A stretch of 64,000 bases of DNA from Letharia columbiana. Lineage: Eukaryota > Ascomycota > Lecanoromycetes > Lecanorales > Parmeliaceae. Numbering within the stretch: the stretch's first letter is position 1; each line of letters starts with the position of its first letter. The translations under genes and the position numbers were made by a program. The DNA is taken from positions 62,001-126,000 of the forward strand of contig NW_023501081.1 in the NCBI RefSeq assembly GCF_014066305.1, given 5' to 3'. The notes below the pieces were generated by a model that was given only the letters and a program-made list of their open reading frames with translations, did not search any database and was not told the DNA's origin. This document shows positions 10,804-23,497 of this stretch, in pieces.

Positions 10804-12298
10804 ATGTCATCTACGACCACATCCCTCAAGCCTTTCAGTGTCGCGATCATCGGCGGAGGCATCGGTGGCCTCTGCACTGCCATCGCCTTGCTCAAATACC
10901 CTCACATCGACGTCCAAGTCTATGAAGCTGCTCCAAATTCTGGGGAAATCGGCGCTGGTGTCGGCATCGCACCTAATGCTCAACAAGCTTTGGAGCTCAT
11001 AGCGCCAGAGGCTAGAGCTGCTTACGACAAACATGCGACCGGCAACATTTGGCCGAAGCATGCTAAGACGATGGCGAACTATGTTGTGGTTAGTCTATCA
11101 CCTCCTCTTGAGTTGTTGGACACCCGACTAATTGGTGGACTTTCCTCTACAGGGCGAAGGCGAACATGAAGGTGAGCTCATCCACGCTCAACTCAATGCT
11201 TCCGGCCAGCAAAGCGTGCATCGTGCGCACTTCCTCAACGAGCTTGTCAAAATCGTTCCTTCCCAACGTGCGCACTTCAACAAACGCGTTGGTTTTCTCG
11301 AGGATAAGCAAAGCGGTCCCGTTATCTTTCATTTCAAAGATGGTACAACGGCTACCGCGAACGCGGTCATTGGTGCCGATGGTGTTCATAGCGCTGTCCG
11401 TGCACACTTGCTGGGCAAGGAAGCTGCGAAGCCTGTCTTCGCAGGGTCGGTTGCATACAGGGCTCTAGTACCAATGGACAAAGCGGTGGAAAAGCTAGGG
11501 GACGAGTTTGCGGGGAATGCCTTTTTTCTGTGCGGAAGAGGTAGGGTTCCGATCTTTCTTTCAATCTCAAGTTTCAGCGTGTTTGGAAGAGCAGTAGCCC
11601 ATGAGAGTAAAGGCAAGGCTTCACTCAGCTATCCCATTGACGGCGGCTCCCTCCTGAACGTCGTTATCTTTGATTTTGAACAAGAAGCCTGGGAATACGA
11701 GAAGTGAGTTCTACACGCAGATCCGGAAGCCTTGAGAAGAATGTTCAGTGATTGGGGCGCTTCGTCTCGGGCTCTCGTCGAAGTAAGTGTTCCTCGAACC
11801 AAACCCACTGCTTTCTCATTTTTCCCACTGATGGCCGCATATTTTCTTCCAATGCTGACCTCTATACAGCTCCTTCTAGCCACCCACGAACTATCTGTCT
11901 GGGCTATGTGGGATCATGGCCCAGCATCGACCTACACGAAAGGCCGCATCGCAATAATGGGCGATGCAGCCCACGCGACCACGCCTTACCAAGGCCAAGG
12001 TGCGGGTCAAGCGATTGAAGATGCCCTCGTTCTAGCAACTTTGCTCGCCGAAGTCTCCGACCCAAACATGACTCAGAGCGCGTTTTTGGTTTACGATCAA
12101 GTGAAGAGGGTGAGAACGCAACGGGTAGTATCGACCAGCCGAGACTCGGGGCAGTTAGTCGGCATGAAGGCAGAGGGCGTTGGTAGTGACTTGGAGAAGA
12201 TGAGGGAACTATTAAGCTTCAGGATGCACTGGATCTGGAATAGAGACATTCTGGCGCAGAATCGGGAGGCGCTGCAACTGTTCAAGGAGATTTTGTGA
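10804..12298 (+). pseudogene. FAD-dependent monooxygenase (salicylate hydroxylase-like), interrupted by TGA
   Basis: Exon 10804-11088, intron 11089-11152, long exon 11153-11782, intron 11783-11869, exon 11870-12298: about 447 codons, normal for class A flavin hydroxylases. Visible motifs are the FAD-binding GGGIGG (residues 17-22) with the acidic E41 ending the second strand, GADGVHS (169-175, the DG motif) and IMGDAAHA (334-341, the GD motif) followed by PYQGQGAGQAIEDA. Such enzymes use FAD and NAD(P)H to hydroxylate aromatic acids such as salicylate. Codon 280 (11705-11707) is TGA, in the position where relatives usually have Trp (YEKW). The same frame continues with good family sequence on both sides, and a GTGAGT at 11704 offers no workable intron because the nearest acceptor makes 17 bp. 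It is therefore a recent nonsense mutation, a sequencing error, or a readthrough stop. Confidence 0.82.
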
Positions 12299-12772
12299 AA
12301 GTAGGTGAGGGGGGGGCCTTTTGGATGTTTATGTATTTGGTTAATTATTCTCATCCCCAGCCAGTGCGAAGGCTTGCACCAGTAGTCCTGGGCTCGAAGT
12401 TCTGTCCCCTTTACGACAGGGTGGGCATCAGCCCCGAATCATTTCTTATTCATGATCGAGCCCGTACCCGTTTCAACTGCCACTTTTCCTGATACCCAGA
12501 CGCCGGTGTCTTCACCATTTTTTGGTATCTTCACCATCGTCCGATGTTCACATAAACAGGTCCTCATTCGGGACTGAAGATGAGTGGTGCTATAGATGCT
12601 CGATCACAGACATTTGCTTACAACACCGAAAGGAAGTGTACAATCTCTATGGTCGTCCATTTGAATATCCCTCAATTTCACCCCCACCTGATACACTGTC
12701 TCGTCTTTTTCGTCACCCAACATAAAATGAGCCCACTGGATGCCTCCAAACCGTAGGTGCCATGATGCAGCC
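12299..12772. other. Intergenic, converging 3' ends
   Basis: The stretch separates the stop of the plus-strand monooxygenase from the stop of the minus-strand ankyrin gene, so it holds both 3' ends. A G-run follows the monooxygenase stop. No gene is supported. Confidence 0.6.
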
Positions 12773-14941
12773 TTAAAAGTGTCGGCTTTCCCTGTCCATT
12801 TCACCCTCCATTTCACCCTCCATTTCACCCTCCATTTCACCCTCCATTTCGCCCCCAATTTCCCTCAACCCAAGAGAGTTTCTCATCTCGATCGGCGCAC
12901 TGCTTTGAAGGCTCCCGCTGCTCGCTGAAGCATCCTTATCAACCTCTTTCGTATCTTGATGATCTATCATTGATATAAGAACGGTCTTCTCCAAGACTGC
13001 GAGTTCGGGAAGGTTTGCTAGGAAGAGCCTTGTTAACTCCAACATCCTTTCATCCGATATTCCCGGTAGACGAAACAGACGACTGAGGACTGTGTCTCCG
13101 TTGTGGTCCTTTGCAAGAAGATCAATGTGTTCGAGCAGAAGCTGCAGAATCCTTTTGGTCAGTTGACTCGTCACGCGGAGCATTGGTATCGGATGCTAAG
13201 ACGAGACTATGAAGACCAGTGACCCCATCACACCCGCAGCAGTTCGCATCTATTCCGCGCCTCAGCAGAGTTTCAACCGACAATGGTGACCCATGTATAA
13301 TCGCTGTGTCAAGATCCGAACCACCTGCAAGAGCTCCCAGAGATAAAAGAGCTATGAGATTTCCAATGAGATCTTCTCTGCAAGCAAGGCGTACTGGCGT
13401 GATTTTATTCTGATGGGTACGTCCATTGACATTAGCTCCAGCCTCTGCAAGGTACTCTATAACATGAGGTAGATCTTGACATTCTGATATGTAATGGAGC
13501 GGCTGGCGTCCAAATTTATCCGCGCAATTAACATCAGCGCCTGCGGCAACTAAAGCTGCGAGAACAGCCATAGAGCCATTACTTGCAGCCAAATGAATTG
13601 CTTGTCGTCTGTACGCCCATCTCTCATTGACAGAAGCGCCATTTTCTAACAAAACCTGCACCATAGGAAGATCTCCCTTCATTACTGCCAGGTGAAGCGG
13701 TGGCCCTCTTACGCAGTACAGTGCGCGTCCCGGAACCCGGGCAACGTTAATTTTGGAGCCAGGTTGTTGAAGTATTGTCTCCATGACCTCGACATGTCCA
13801 CCGGAGACTGTGGCATGAACTGGGCAGGGATGTAGCGAGTCACATCTGTGGGGGCTAGGTAGGGAACTGTGTTCCTCAGGATCCATTGTCATCAGGATTT
13901 TTACTCTATCCTTGTCACCTCTGTAGCAAGCTTCAATGAACTCCGTGTAATGGGCTGATGAGCTTGTTGATACGTGGAAAGTTCTGGTTACCAGGATACC
14001 ATCATCTCTCGGCAAGGCACTGGCCAAGACTCTGGAAGGTGGCAGAGCCATCAGAGCATCTTTAAGCTTCGTACTCTGACGGTCTTCCTTTCGAGGAGTG
14101 ACAGTTCCATGGTCAAGGTCGGGCTCTTTTTTCCGCAGGCGTAGCCAACGTGGATTTCTGTAATTTCTTTTGTAGACTCTGGCAGTGAATAATTCGTCTT
14201 CGAAACTCAGCCGGTGATAAACAATGCTCTCATAGCTCCTGAGACTGTCGTGGTCACCGCTTTCATTAGTGGACAGAGAAAGTCTTGAAGACAGTTCCGA
14301 AGGTACGATGGAAAATGCGCTCTCGTCTGACTTCATGAACTGCTTCTTCGATTGCTGAAGTAGGTCGGTTCTGTCTTGCGTGTTAGGACTTCGTCATGTT
14401 AGCGGTTCATACTCAGTTGTGGTCGCTGCATTCAAGAAGAGGCACTTCCAAACTTTGATCATAGGCTCTGGACAGCTCGAAGATATGCGGTCTCAATGCC
14501 GACAAAATTGAGAACTCACAGTTGAATTGCCTGTAGAAGAAGACTCATTGACTGTGCTTGATCTCTAATCCGATTTTGATGGCCCTGCAAGGTACCTTCG
14601 TTCCACACTAGCCGCGATCGCTGGGCAAAAGTCGTATGCGCTGCATCGTACGACTGCAAGTCTTGCTGCAGTGCGTCGAGAACCATGGATCCTGTGCCAA
14701 GGAAATTTTCTAGGCGATGTGTAAACCCACTGTTGTCTGTGGGCGTAAAGTCTTTAGACCACGCTCCAATTCGATCCCACGCGAGTTGCATAATGTCCAA
14801 GTTCTGCACCATGGTCGAGATGGTAAGCTTAGCATACTTGTATTGTCCGGCGAGGCTGTTCAGGCTTTTAGCAACACTGCCGCATTGCACAGCCAAACTG
14901 ATGGAGCCCTCAACAAGTCCCACAACTGATACCGGATCCAT
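12773..14941 (-). CDS. Ankyrin-repeat protein with STAND-type N-terminal domain
   Basis: Three exons: 14941-14520, 14370-13203 and 13141-12773 (introns of 149 and 61 bp; the second donor is the weak GTCTTA but has a CTGAC branch). The product is 652 residues. Residues 1-140 (MDPVSVVGLVEGSISLAVQC...) match the helical N-terminal domain found on fungal STAND/NLR-like proteins (PigL/Helo-like). A linker with SDESAFSIVP follows, then ankyrin repeats from about residue 270 to 530, for example GPPLHLAVMKGD...VQVLLENGASVN and AIHLAASNG...ALVAAGADVNCADKFGRQPLHYI. No NB-ARC or NACHT domain lies between. The C-terminus carries five in-frame GEME units from a 12-bp minisatellite. Family members are thought to act as intracellular scaffolds or non-self sensors; the specific role here is unknown. 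Convergent with the monooxygenase. Confidence 0.85.
12795..12854 (-). repeat. 12-bp coding minisatellite (5 units)
   Basis: Five tandem copies of TCCATTTCACCC on plus (the last with one A-to-G change) lie in the last exon of the ankyrin gene. Read on minus they encode GEME per unit, so gain or loss of a unit keeps the frame and changes the length of an acidic tail. Confidence 0.9.
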
Positions 14942-17502
14942 GGCCGAAGAACGACAAATGTAAGTTATGATAACTCAAGTAGAAGATAACCCTGCATCTA
15001 TGCAGGGAGTGACTTTCACTGCAATCGGGAATAGCAAAAGATATGTGCTAGAAGATTGGGCGTAAGGCGATCCCGGCCACAAGTCCAGGCTGTGCTGGGC
15101 CTTTCTATAGCTTCACTTCCTTCAAACCTCGCGTTTGACAGCTCGTCCAAAGGCTACGGACAGATGAGAGACTTTTCGGTATTCGGCGTTCGAGTCTATA
15201 TAGATGTGAGACGTTGGCAGAGTTGATAAGAAAGTGGTCGAAGGAGTCGCAGCAGCGGGGCTGAGACAGACGAGGCTACAAGGCTGCATCAGACCTCTCG
15301 GTTGACAGGTCAAAATCGCCGTCATTTCTAGAACATTGGCTGTGACGCACAATGACATCAGATTTTCTTTCCGTTTCCTAGAATTCGCGAGACGCAAGAT
15401 GAATGTAAGATCGCTGAAAATCGACAGGTGTTGAGACTACAGGCGCTGCTAACATAGTTTTCCCTGGTAAGGGCATGAAAATGTTTACTTTCTTCTTCTC
15501 TCCTCCTGTCTCTCTCTGTCTGCGTATCTCTCTTTCTTGGCACTACTGGGTGAGGGACTGTACTAAGATGATAAAATATGATTGATTGAAGCTGTACAAG
15601 CTCATCACTGATCTACCCCCTTGACAGTGTTGCCAACCCTGAAAAAGCTACTTTCCCACTCGGAGACGTTTCCAACACGCCACGCGGCAGTGGCTGCTCT
15701 TTGAGCTGATAAAGACGATGGGAAGCGTAGTGAGGATAAAGTCGCAGCTCCGAGGTCGTAGGAAGCGTGAACACCATAGACGATCTTCCCGCCAAAAGTC
15801 TGAAGCAGTCGATTTTACTGGAACCGCTTACCAAACCAACAAGACTGGATCCTGCAATTGGAGTGCTATCAATACGCATGCCTTCATACTTGTTGTCGAG
15901 TTTCAACCCTTTGACGTCGAAGTCTTATCTAACAAATGCTTAACAGCTACTAACCAAGTATGACTGAAGTACTGAGCACGACTTCGTTCGCTCCGTGATC
16001 ACCAGCGTGGAGAGATCTCCGCCGCAGTCTCATGTACGCCCGTTCAGTACAACCTGGATGCTCATGGTGGCAACTCTAAAGATAACAATGTAACGAACGA
16101 GGCGGGCAACTACATTATCATCGCTGTCTCCTACTCATGTTCCCTATCGCGCGGAAGCTCTCAGGCTCGCTAGCTGATAAACCAACCACCGATCCACCCT
16201 ACCTCGGCCATCCACTAGATTTAGAGACCCACGTTCGACTCGTTCGTTCTGTCGAGACCATAGTAGCAACAGAGCCGATAGCCGGGGTTCTGAAGTTCAA
16301 AAGCTAACGGAGCCTAGATCTCGGATTCAAGGATCGGATCTGGAAGCGACGAAGAAACGTCTCTGCCGAATTGTGATCTCTTGGTGGTTTCTTGTATATA
16401 CATGCGTGATGACCTATGTACGAGTACCATACTAAGAGCACTACACAGACGGCTCCAAGCGGCAGCGTCGCTTCGAATTGTTCTAGCCTGGAAGCATGAC
16501 ACGGAGTGTGTCACCGGCTGTAATACTACCCAAACAGTGGGCAAGACGGCCTGCCTGGTATTGCTCGCTACAGTTCCCCAAAGGAGTGACAGATGTATGA
16601 ACTGAGATGGGAGTCCGACGGATTCCGAATGCCTCGGCTTCCTTCAGAATGTTCAATCTACCAGATATGCGGGCAGGATCGTGTGGAAGAGTCCCGCTGC
16701 ACGCAGTATATGCAGATCTCTAGACTGAAAGCACATACGGTACGAAAAACCCTCAGGTTCGTACAGACATGCGTCGTCGGTAGGCAAAAGGCGGCATTGG
16801 CTTCTTTCTGCAGGAGTTGCACGCAAACCCACGGAGCCGGGAATGTGCATGTGATTGTGGGGGTACAGCAGGCTAACCGGCCCAATGGGCTGATGACCAG
16901 ACTGGCCTTACCCCATTTTCCAGGTACGCTTTGGACGCTTTCTTCATCACGATGTGCGGTGACGGTACACTTTGGTGTCGACAGCCTCCCGCTTGAAAGC
17001 TTAGCTTGCGCATGGTTATGTAGCAACCAATCCGTCCCAAAATGTGCGTCGCTTGGTGCAGAATAGTTTCGTATACCAACCCATTCACTCTGCCCACTAC
17101 ACCCGCAAAACTCGATTCTTCAGCTGTAGGGAGGTATGACAATGTTCGTTGATGGCAACGAAGCCGCTGCAGCGTCCTCAGCCATAGTTCTAGATAGACG
17201 CAATATTTGTACGAAGGTTGTTCAATACCTCGTGTCTTGCCTTCATATAGTAGTACACCATATATCATCACGAGAGCGGCAAGGCTGACAGGAGAACCTT
17301 GTCTGCTGGTGCTGATAGCACGATCGGATTTGCAAAAGAAAAGAAGAGTTCAGGATGCAGGTGGAGCGTAATAGAAGGCTCGGAGATATCTATGTGAAGT
17401 CTACGAGATCCGACGGGCTGAAAACTTGACCGTCTCGAACTTTCAAGAGATAGCCATCAACACGTGCCAGTCCTTCGGTCACTGGAGTGGCTTCAGAGTG
17501 CG
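14942..17502. other. Gene-free stretch
   Basis: About 2.6 kb upstream of the ankyrin gene. Several frames of 80-157 codons occur on both strands (for example 16593-17066 on plus), but they overlap one another and contain no domain. No repeat structure was noticed. Confidence 0.5.
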
Positions 17503-18865
17503 TTATGTTGAGGTGCGCAGTTTTCCATCGAGATTTTTCGCCTCATCTGATCGAACCTCCCATTCCTGTTTCATGTGGATCGAAGAATGTGGCGGCGGAA
17601 CTTCAACCGCAGCAAATGGACTGCGACCATCGACCAAAGAGTCCGGCTTACTGGTTGCATCACTTGCATCAATCTGAGTCTTGTTGTGTTCAAGGTCCGA
17701 GAGCAGGGAGGAGTCTTTGAACCTTTGAAAAGCTGAGTTTCTCGATCTCTTCAAGCGCAGCCGGGCCATGCTGCTCGAAAGGACATTGCGTGTTTCCGAG
17801 TTGGTCTCCTTACTATAGCCAGTAATCTTTTTGACGGTGGGCGGAAAAAGTGGCAAGCAAGCAATGATGATACCCAGCAGAGGTTCCAAAATCGTCACAA
17901 TGGCAATCTTTGTAATACCATAGGTGAAATCGTCGAGGTTCATGTGAATAGATAGGATGAGACGGACAATGGTAACAATACATACGCTGTGAACATAGCG
18001 GTTAGCTCCACTGAGCAAGGAAGCACACGTCGGGCACATACAGGAAGCCAAGAGCGAATGTGATTGTGAGTTCAATCTTTCTCCGTGTGGTCATCTGTAG
18101 CCCCCAAACCATCGGCATTGGTAGGAGAACGATGGTCAAATCCATGGCTACGTTGCAACCGCTGAGAGCAATAAGAGATCCGAGGGGGCTTTCGCAAATT
18201 CCTGATTGAAGAGGGTCCCAGTATTTGGAAAGCGGGCGGCAAGTCAAGAAGTCACTGACGACTATCCCGATACCGAAGGCTACCACGAGAACCATTACTG
18301 CGTACGTGGCTATAAGAAATGCTCTGTTCGAGCGGAAGATGGTGATGTAGAAATGCACTATGGAGATCCTAATGGACGTGTTTGCTGCAGCCCACGCGAC
18401 ATCTGAGGCTAGATACGCCTTAGTGAGGATATATCAGCATTGTGAGGACCACAGGCGAAGAATGTCTCTCATTCGTTCTTAACATACCTTCAGAATGTCC
18501 GGTATTCTTGTTGGGTCTACGTATTGTATATGCTTATCACTTCCGTCGTGGATAATCACTTCTTCTGGTCAGAGAAGCAACCCATGACGAGAAGGAAAGC
18601 CAACCTGTGTTTGAGGTTATGACTAGGCTAGCTGCGAAAGACTGCAAAGTCAGCCTGGGGTCAAAGAAGGTTACTTGGCTTATGTTCATACCCATGAGAG
18701 CACCGATGCATAGTCATTCAAGAATAGACCATGGCGCTGAATCTTCCTAGACCATAACCGCATGCCAACAGCGACAGCGGCAAGACCAAGGAATACACTG
18801 TTTATGACAATCACTGTGATCCCCATGGCATCTCCATGGCTGGGACTGGCGCTTCTTTGATACAT
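17503..18865 (-). CDS. SAT4-family fungal rhodopsin-domain membrane protein (1 of 3)
   Basis: Five exons: 18865-18692, 18641-18605, 18561-18488, 18418-18042 and 17986-17503, with introns of 50, 43, 69 and 55 bp that all keep frame; 381 residues. Seven hydrophobic helices span about residues 12-265. Family marks are MRLWSRKI after helix 1, the FLTCRPLSKYWDP motif before the second extracellular Cys (GICES), and LDLTIVLLPMP-like MDLTIVLLPMPMVW in helix 5, with LEPLLGIIIACLPLFPP near helix 7. The cytoplasmic tail of about 110 residues is charged. These proteins are plasma-membrane receptor-like proteins of the Pth11-related/SAT4 group; ligands are unknown. No CFEM domain precedes the helices. 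The ATG at 18865 is the first in frame ahead of helix 1. Confidence 0.85.
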
Positions 18866-21452
18866 TGTTCGACAGCGCAATCCAGAACAACAGTCAATAC
18901 ACTCACTTTGCGGCCTGCAATGCGAGGAACGAGGTGTAGAGTACAGGAAAAGAAGCTGAGGGGCAAGATGACTCGGGGAAACGAGACCCTAAATGTATGC
19001 TTAGCGCTTTCGATCAATCTGATAGGCAAAGTAAAGCCGTCGCAATGTCAGCACTCGCTACCAAGGTGAGGCACATGATACATTGATACATTGATTAGAA
19101 TACTACCTTTCAGCCGCTGAGGTGGGCACATAGTGGCAACAATGGATTATGTGGTGCGCTTCGGATCTCTCAACGGTACGGAATCTAGGCACTACCGTTT
19201 CGTAGGACTGACCTCCGGCGGTTCGCTGAATCCCGAGATGTTCAAACGCGGTCACACGGACAAAAGCGGCAGGTCCCAGTCCTGAAGTCCTACTCCTGAT
19301 TCATTCGAGAGAAGTACATCAATGGTGCACAGTGAGTAAGGTTGGTACCATTTCGAGAACTAAGGAAACCGAAAGAAGAGGCAGAAAGTGTTTGCTCGAA
19401 GAGCAAAATTGAGGTGGTCATGCATGTAAGCGGGTTTCGATTTCAGTGGACCCGATGTGTACATTGTAGATGTAGATCTCATATCCTTCAATTGTTGCTG
19501 GTCGGTGCATGGTATGTGCAATGATGAGGATGACCGCATGGCTCAAGCAGTCTCCCAGAGCCGCGCCAATGGTCAGCAAAGCAGATCAGGATTGACAAAA
19601 GCTTCCCACGTGTCAGCCTCGCCCTTTTAATACTTCTTCAGGCTGTCAGAGTCTGGACCCGCACAGGCTTCTTAAAGATCGCGCTGAGCTTCCGGAAGTC
19701 TAGGGGATCCTGCAGGACCTAATGCACAACGACGACATACATTAGCGTCTTTGTCAAAGTCCTATTCCGCCATCCCTTGTTGCTGGAGTAAGTATGACTC
19801 TTTCGAGCAGCGTGCAACGGCGGACGAATATAATGGGACCTTTGAGGCACACAGGCCTCTGTTAGCAACGAATAATCTCCCAACCTCGACTGCGTATCCT
19901 CTTGCTCTCATTCGTTTCATGTCTTGTATGCGAAGAGAGAGCAATGACCTTTTATAGCCTTGCAGCCTTGGTGGCACAGCACAGCATCGCCTCGTGCTGG
20001 CGTGCTACTTTTCCGGATGGAATCAGTATAAAAGACCCTGCTTTGTTAATTGGTGTGGTCGTACTCATCGATATACGCCAGAAGCGTACGCGTCGAGATT
20101 TTGAAATTCGTTGGGGTTTAAAATATCTCCAAAGCAAGGGGATGAAAGAAAACCAGTGTATAGAGGCAATCTCAAGCTGGGTGTACAGCCAGAAAAAAGC
20201 GACAATTGCACCGGATTGAACTCTATGAAATCGCCTTCTTGAGTGAATGTAAAGTATTCTGTTTGAATCGACTTCTCTTGGCTATGGATTTGACGAGGTA
20301 GAAGGCCAACTTCTTTTGGTTGATACGCACAATCAGGCTATGCTGCGGTAAGTCATACGGCCAATCGGCAGAACCTCTGGGTTCAGGATTTGTTCAACTA
20401 TCAAAGTTGTCTTGAAGAAGCAAAATTTAGTCCTCATGTTGTATGTTGCATTGAATGCTACCACAGTGGCAACAATCAACAGGCTGAAAGTATGTGGAGA
20501 GTCTTCTCAGACACATAGGTGTAGCCCCATTTCGTTCCGACGGATCTTGGCGTGATTGCCTATTGTGTTGCGGTACCCTTTTCTCCTTGACTCAAGCTCT
20601 TCGTATTGGCAACGTTCGGGTTCTCCTGAGGCTTTGGCAGTGAGGACTGTCTGTAGAAAGGACGAGTGCACGTCTATGATCGTGTTAGTCTGCACAATCA
20701 AAGCTCGTCTTTCTGAGGAGAGCCAGTGCAAGCGACCGTACCATTGTTACGACGTCTCCCCAGTCGGTACCCTCGCTGGTTTCCCGACTCCCATTTTACA
20801 CGCAGCTTTTGCCCCAGGATCCCGGCTCGCCAGCCTCAATGCTCTTTCAGTGTTTCCCTCGCTCTTTATTCTGCTCTCCTTCCTTGTCCATGGGAGACCT
20901 CTCTGGCTTAATCCCAGGAATGGAGTCACTACTCCTTATAGCTTGAATCTCATAGGCATGCGATTTTACACATGTGAGGCCCATTCCTGAGGGCGAACGC
21001 GTGTCGGCAACAGTTCCAAAGTTGCACAAGATGATAAGGTGTGTAGGATACGGGACAGGGCGGCCTGAGGAACAGGTAGTCAGTCAACATGGATATCCTG
21101 CAACGACCACTTTTTGACACCCGTCTGCATCAATAGGGACGTTGTAGTAGAGAAGAATCGGAAGAGTTGGTGGAGTGACTGGTGATCCTGGGAAGAAAAG
21201 GTAGAGAAGCCGACGGAAGGTTTGCCGGAAGTCGCCGAAGTAGTTCCAACACTAGCGTGTTGCTCACCTGCTTACGTAATCGAATCTCTTTGCACTAGCT
21301 CAAAAACCCGGGGGTTTCTGTACCTATTCTAACATCTGGCAAGAGAAACAAATCCGTTGTTGCTTTTTCTCCATCTTCGGTCCTATCCTACACATTCAAG
21401 GAGTTCTATCATCAACACTCTTCTCCTGCCCAACAATTGACCAGAGCTCAGT
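18866..21452. other. Gene-free stretch
   Basis: About 2.6 kb between two divergently transcribed genes. The longest frames (plus 19902-20219 and 20556-20990) have no recognisable domain and no supporting splice structure. I cannot support a gene here. Confidence 0.45.
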
Positions 21453-22085
21453 ATGGCACTCCTTCCAACCACATTCCTTACGCCTCTCCTGGCACTCTTG
21501 TCCCTCTACGCAGCCCAAAAGTCATACATTGCCATCACCAATCTCCAACAGTACGAAGAGCGCACGGAAAGGGCTGCAAAGCACCTTGACAAGGCAGCGC
21601 ACGATCTGTACAAGACTCGAGTCACCCAAGCAAGTGGGGCCGCCGCAGTATGTATCCCAACGTCTCTTCCGCAGGTCCTACACGACCTTTATTCTTTCCT
21701 CTCTTTGGCTGAAAAGACTTGTGCTTGCCCATTGCCGAGACGTTTGTCCTTGTTGTCGTAATCGCAAGGCCGATCACGGTCTCAAATTTCTATGACTAGC
21801 ACTAACGCCGAGATTGATAATCTTGTGTAGATAGCGCTCTCCCTCATAAGCTCCGTTGTGCTATTTTTCAATCCCAATGTCTCGCCAATCGTAGCGTTAG
21901 CCAACATCGCTACCACGGCGGCTGCGTACATGCACATCACGGGGTTCTGGAAGGCGAAGGCTCAGGTACCCTTTGTCACTGGCTTCAATGAGGGAATTAG
22001 GAAGAGCAATGATCTGAGGCGTTTACTTGTGTCATTGGGTGTCGGGTGGACATTTACCGGGGCGGTAGGGTATCTATGGGCATGA
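21453..22085 (+). CDS. Small integral membrane protein of unknown function
   Basis: Two exons, 21453-21647 and 21831-22085, flank a 183-bp intron (GTATGT donor, GTAG acceptor); the product is 149 residues. Hydrophobic segments lie at about residues 7-20, 62-80, 85-102 and 130-148. Between the first and second is a charged helix (QQYEERTERAAKHLDKAAHDLY, described here only by its two ends QQYEER and HDLY) that could form a coiled coil. The last segment ends GWTFTGAVGYLWA. The frame is continuous across the junction and the spacing looks like a real fungal gene, but I do not recognise a named family. Its length and layout are those of small organelle or ER membrane proteins; no function is claimed. 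Confidence 0.75.
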
Positions 22086-23497
22086 GCAGGGGTGACTGTC
22101 TCAGGGAATATAAGGTCTTTAAGTGAGAACCCAGAATATCAACATACTCTGGTTATCTCACCGCACTGCCCAGGGGTTACAACTGATCATGCTTGTATAG
22201 GGTTTGGAATGTTCCATGATATATCTTAGAGCTTATTGACACAGCCGGAATAGCCAGGACCGGCAATAGGCTGTTAAGCTACAAAACGCAAGAAAATCGA
22301 GCGGACAAATAGAGCAGCTAGCAATGAAGGATCCCCTCTTCGTCGATAGCGTGGTCATCTTCGTCACTATAGCCGTTCTCATCTTTCCTCACTTACATAC
22401 ACTTCTGCTTCCAAATCCTGATTCGCAGCTTGTTGAATCTCCGCCCGCTCGATCGCAGCTCCCTCCACCAGAACCTCCTCTGCGTTGCTCCAGAACTCGG
22501 CAGTAGAATTCCGTACATCGTGAAACGGTACAAATGCCTTGCCAAGCGGTAGGCATATCACGTGAGATCGAGACTAGCAGACGCTGTCGAAAGTCTCTTG
22601 AGCTCCAGCTACTCCTTCGCTCTAAGGTCAGAATAAATCTTCATCTCGTCTTCACTATTAGCATTCAGCCAGTATCATATTCCCCTTTACGGTTTGTAAA
22701 ATACCGGCGAACATGACCAGGTTCTAATCTGATTACCGGTGACCTTTAATACCCTTCCTGGCTGAATATCAGTCATGATGTTGCCAGTATCCCAATCATA
22801 ATATGTCAGGCAATAGGACTCGAAATCCAAATTAGTGTAACGCTTCCACCTGGTCTGCCGTTAACACAAGCGAGTCCATGACACTCTACCGTCCGGTCAA
22901 ACGCGGGAAGAGATGCTTTCGGCGACCAATATGATACAGGGATATTCGATCCGAACTTTCATTGGACGAATCATCCGGTGGTTCCCAGTCGGCAGCCAAG
23001 GTCCTGATCTTCAAAAATAAGTTCCCCCACAAGGCATTTGCCCACGTATCTCCAACAGGAAAGTTTTGCTCCTCCTCCATAGACATGTTCTCTGCTCGTG
23101 AGTAAGGTCAAGATAGGCGTGAGCTTTCGATTCCGGGTTATGTTCTAGGATCCTACGCTGTACAACAAAGAGTTGTCCAAAAGGTCTATGGCTCGTAAAG
23201 TCATGGACTACGACATCTGATTGAAGCACCACAGCGTGCTTGATTACATCGTAGTATCTTGACATCATGACATGGTGGTCTCATGCTTCAACAGGGCACC
23301 CTCAATCCTTACGACCATCAGTCTGTTAGAAGATAGCCCTAAAGTACAGCGCATTGTACATTATAGATTTCAATACCAAGGCTACTTACTCACCGCATAT
23401 CGCCCAGCTACCCTACGCCTCCTAGGAATCTGATCGCCGGGAAACATTTTCCCTCATGCGAATCAAGGTGAGATCCTTCGCAAAGACCACCCTCCTC
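22086..23497. other. Mostly gene-free; a fragmentary minus-strand frame at 22886-23268
   Basis: Minus-strand frames 23268-23011 and 23086-22886 both read like protein (SHRPFGQLFVVQRRILEHNP; then GDTWANALWGNLFLKI) and would join into one product if a single-base shift occurred near 23,090. No splice signals allow this, so it may be a broken gene of unknown family. The rest of the stretch shows nothing. Confidence 0.3.

Noticed and set aside
11704..11720. GTGAGT...CAG as an intron removing the TGA in the monooxygenase
   Set aside because: It would be 17 bp, too short to splice, and other acceptors break the frame.
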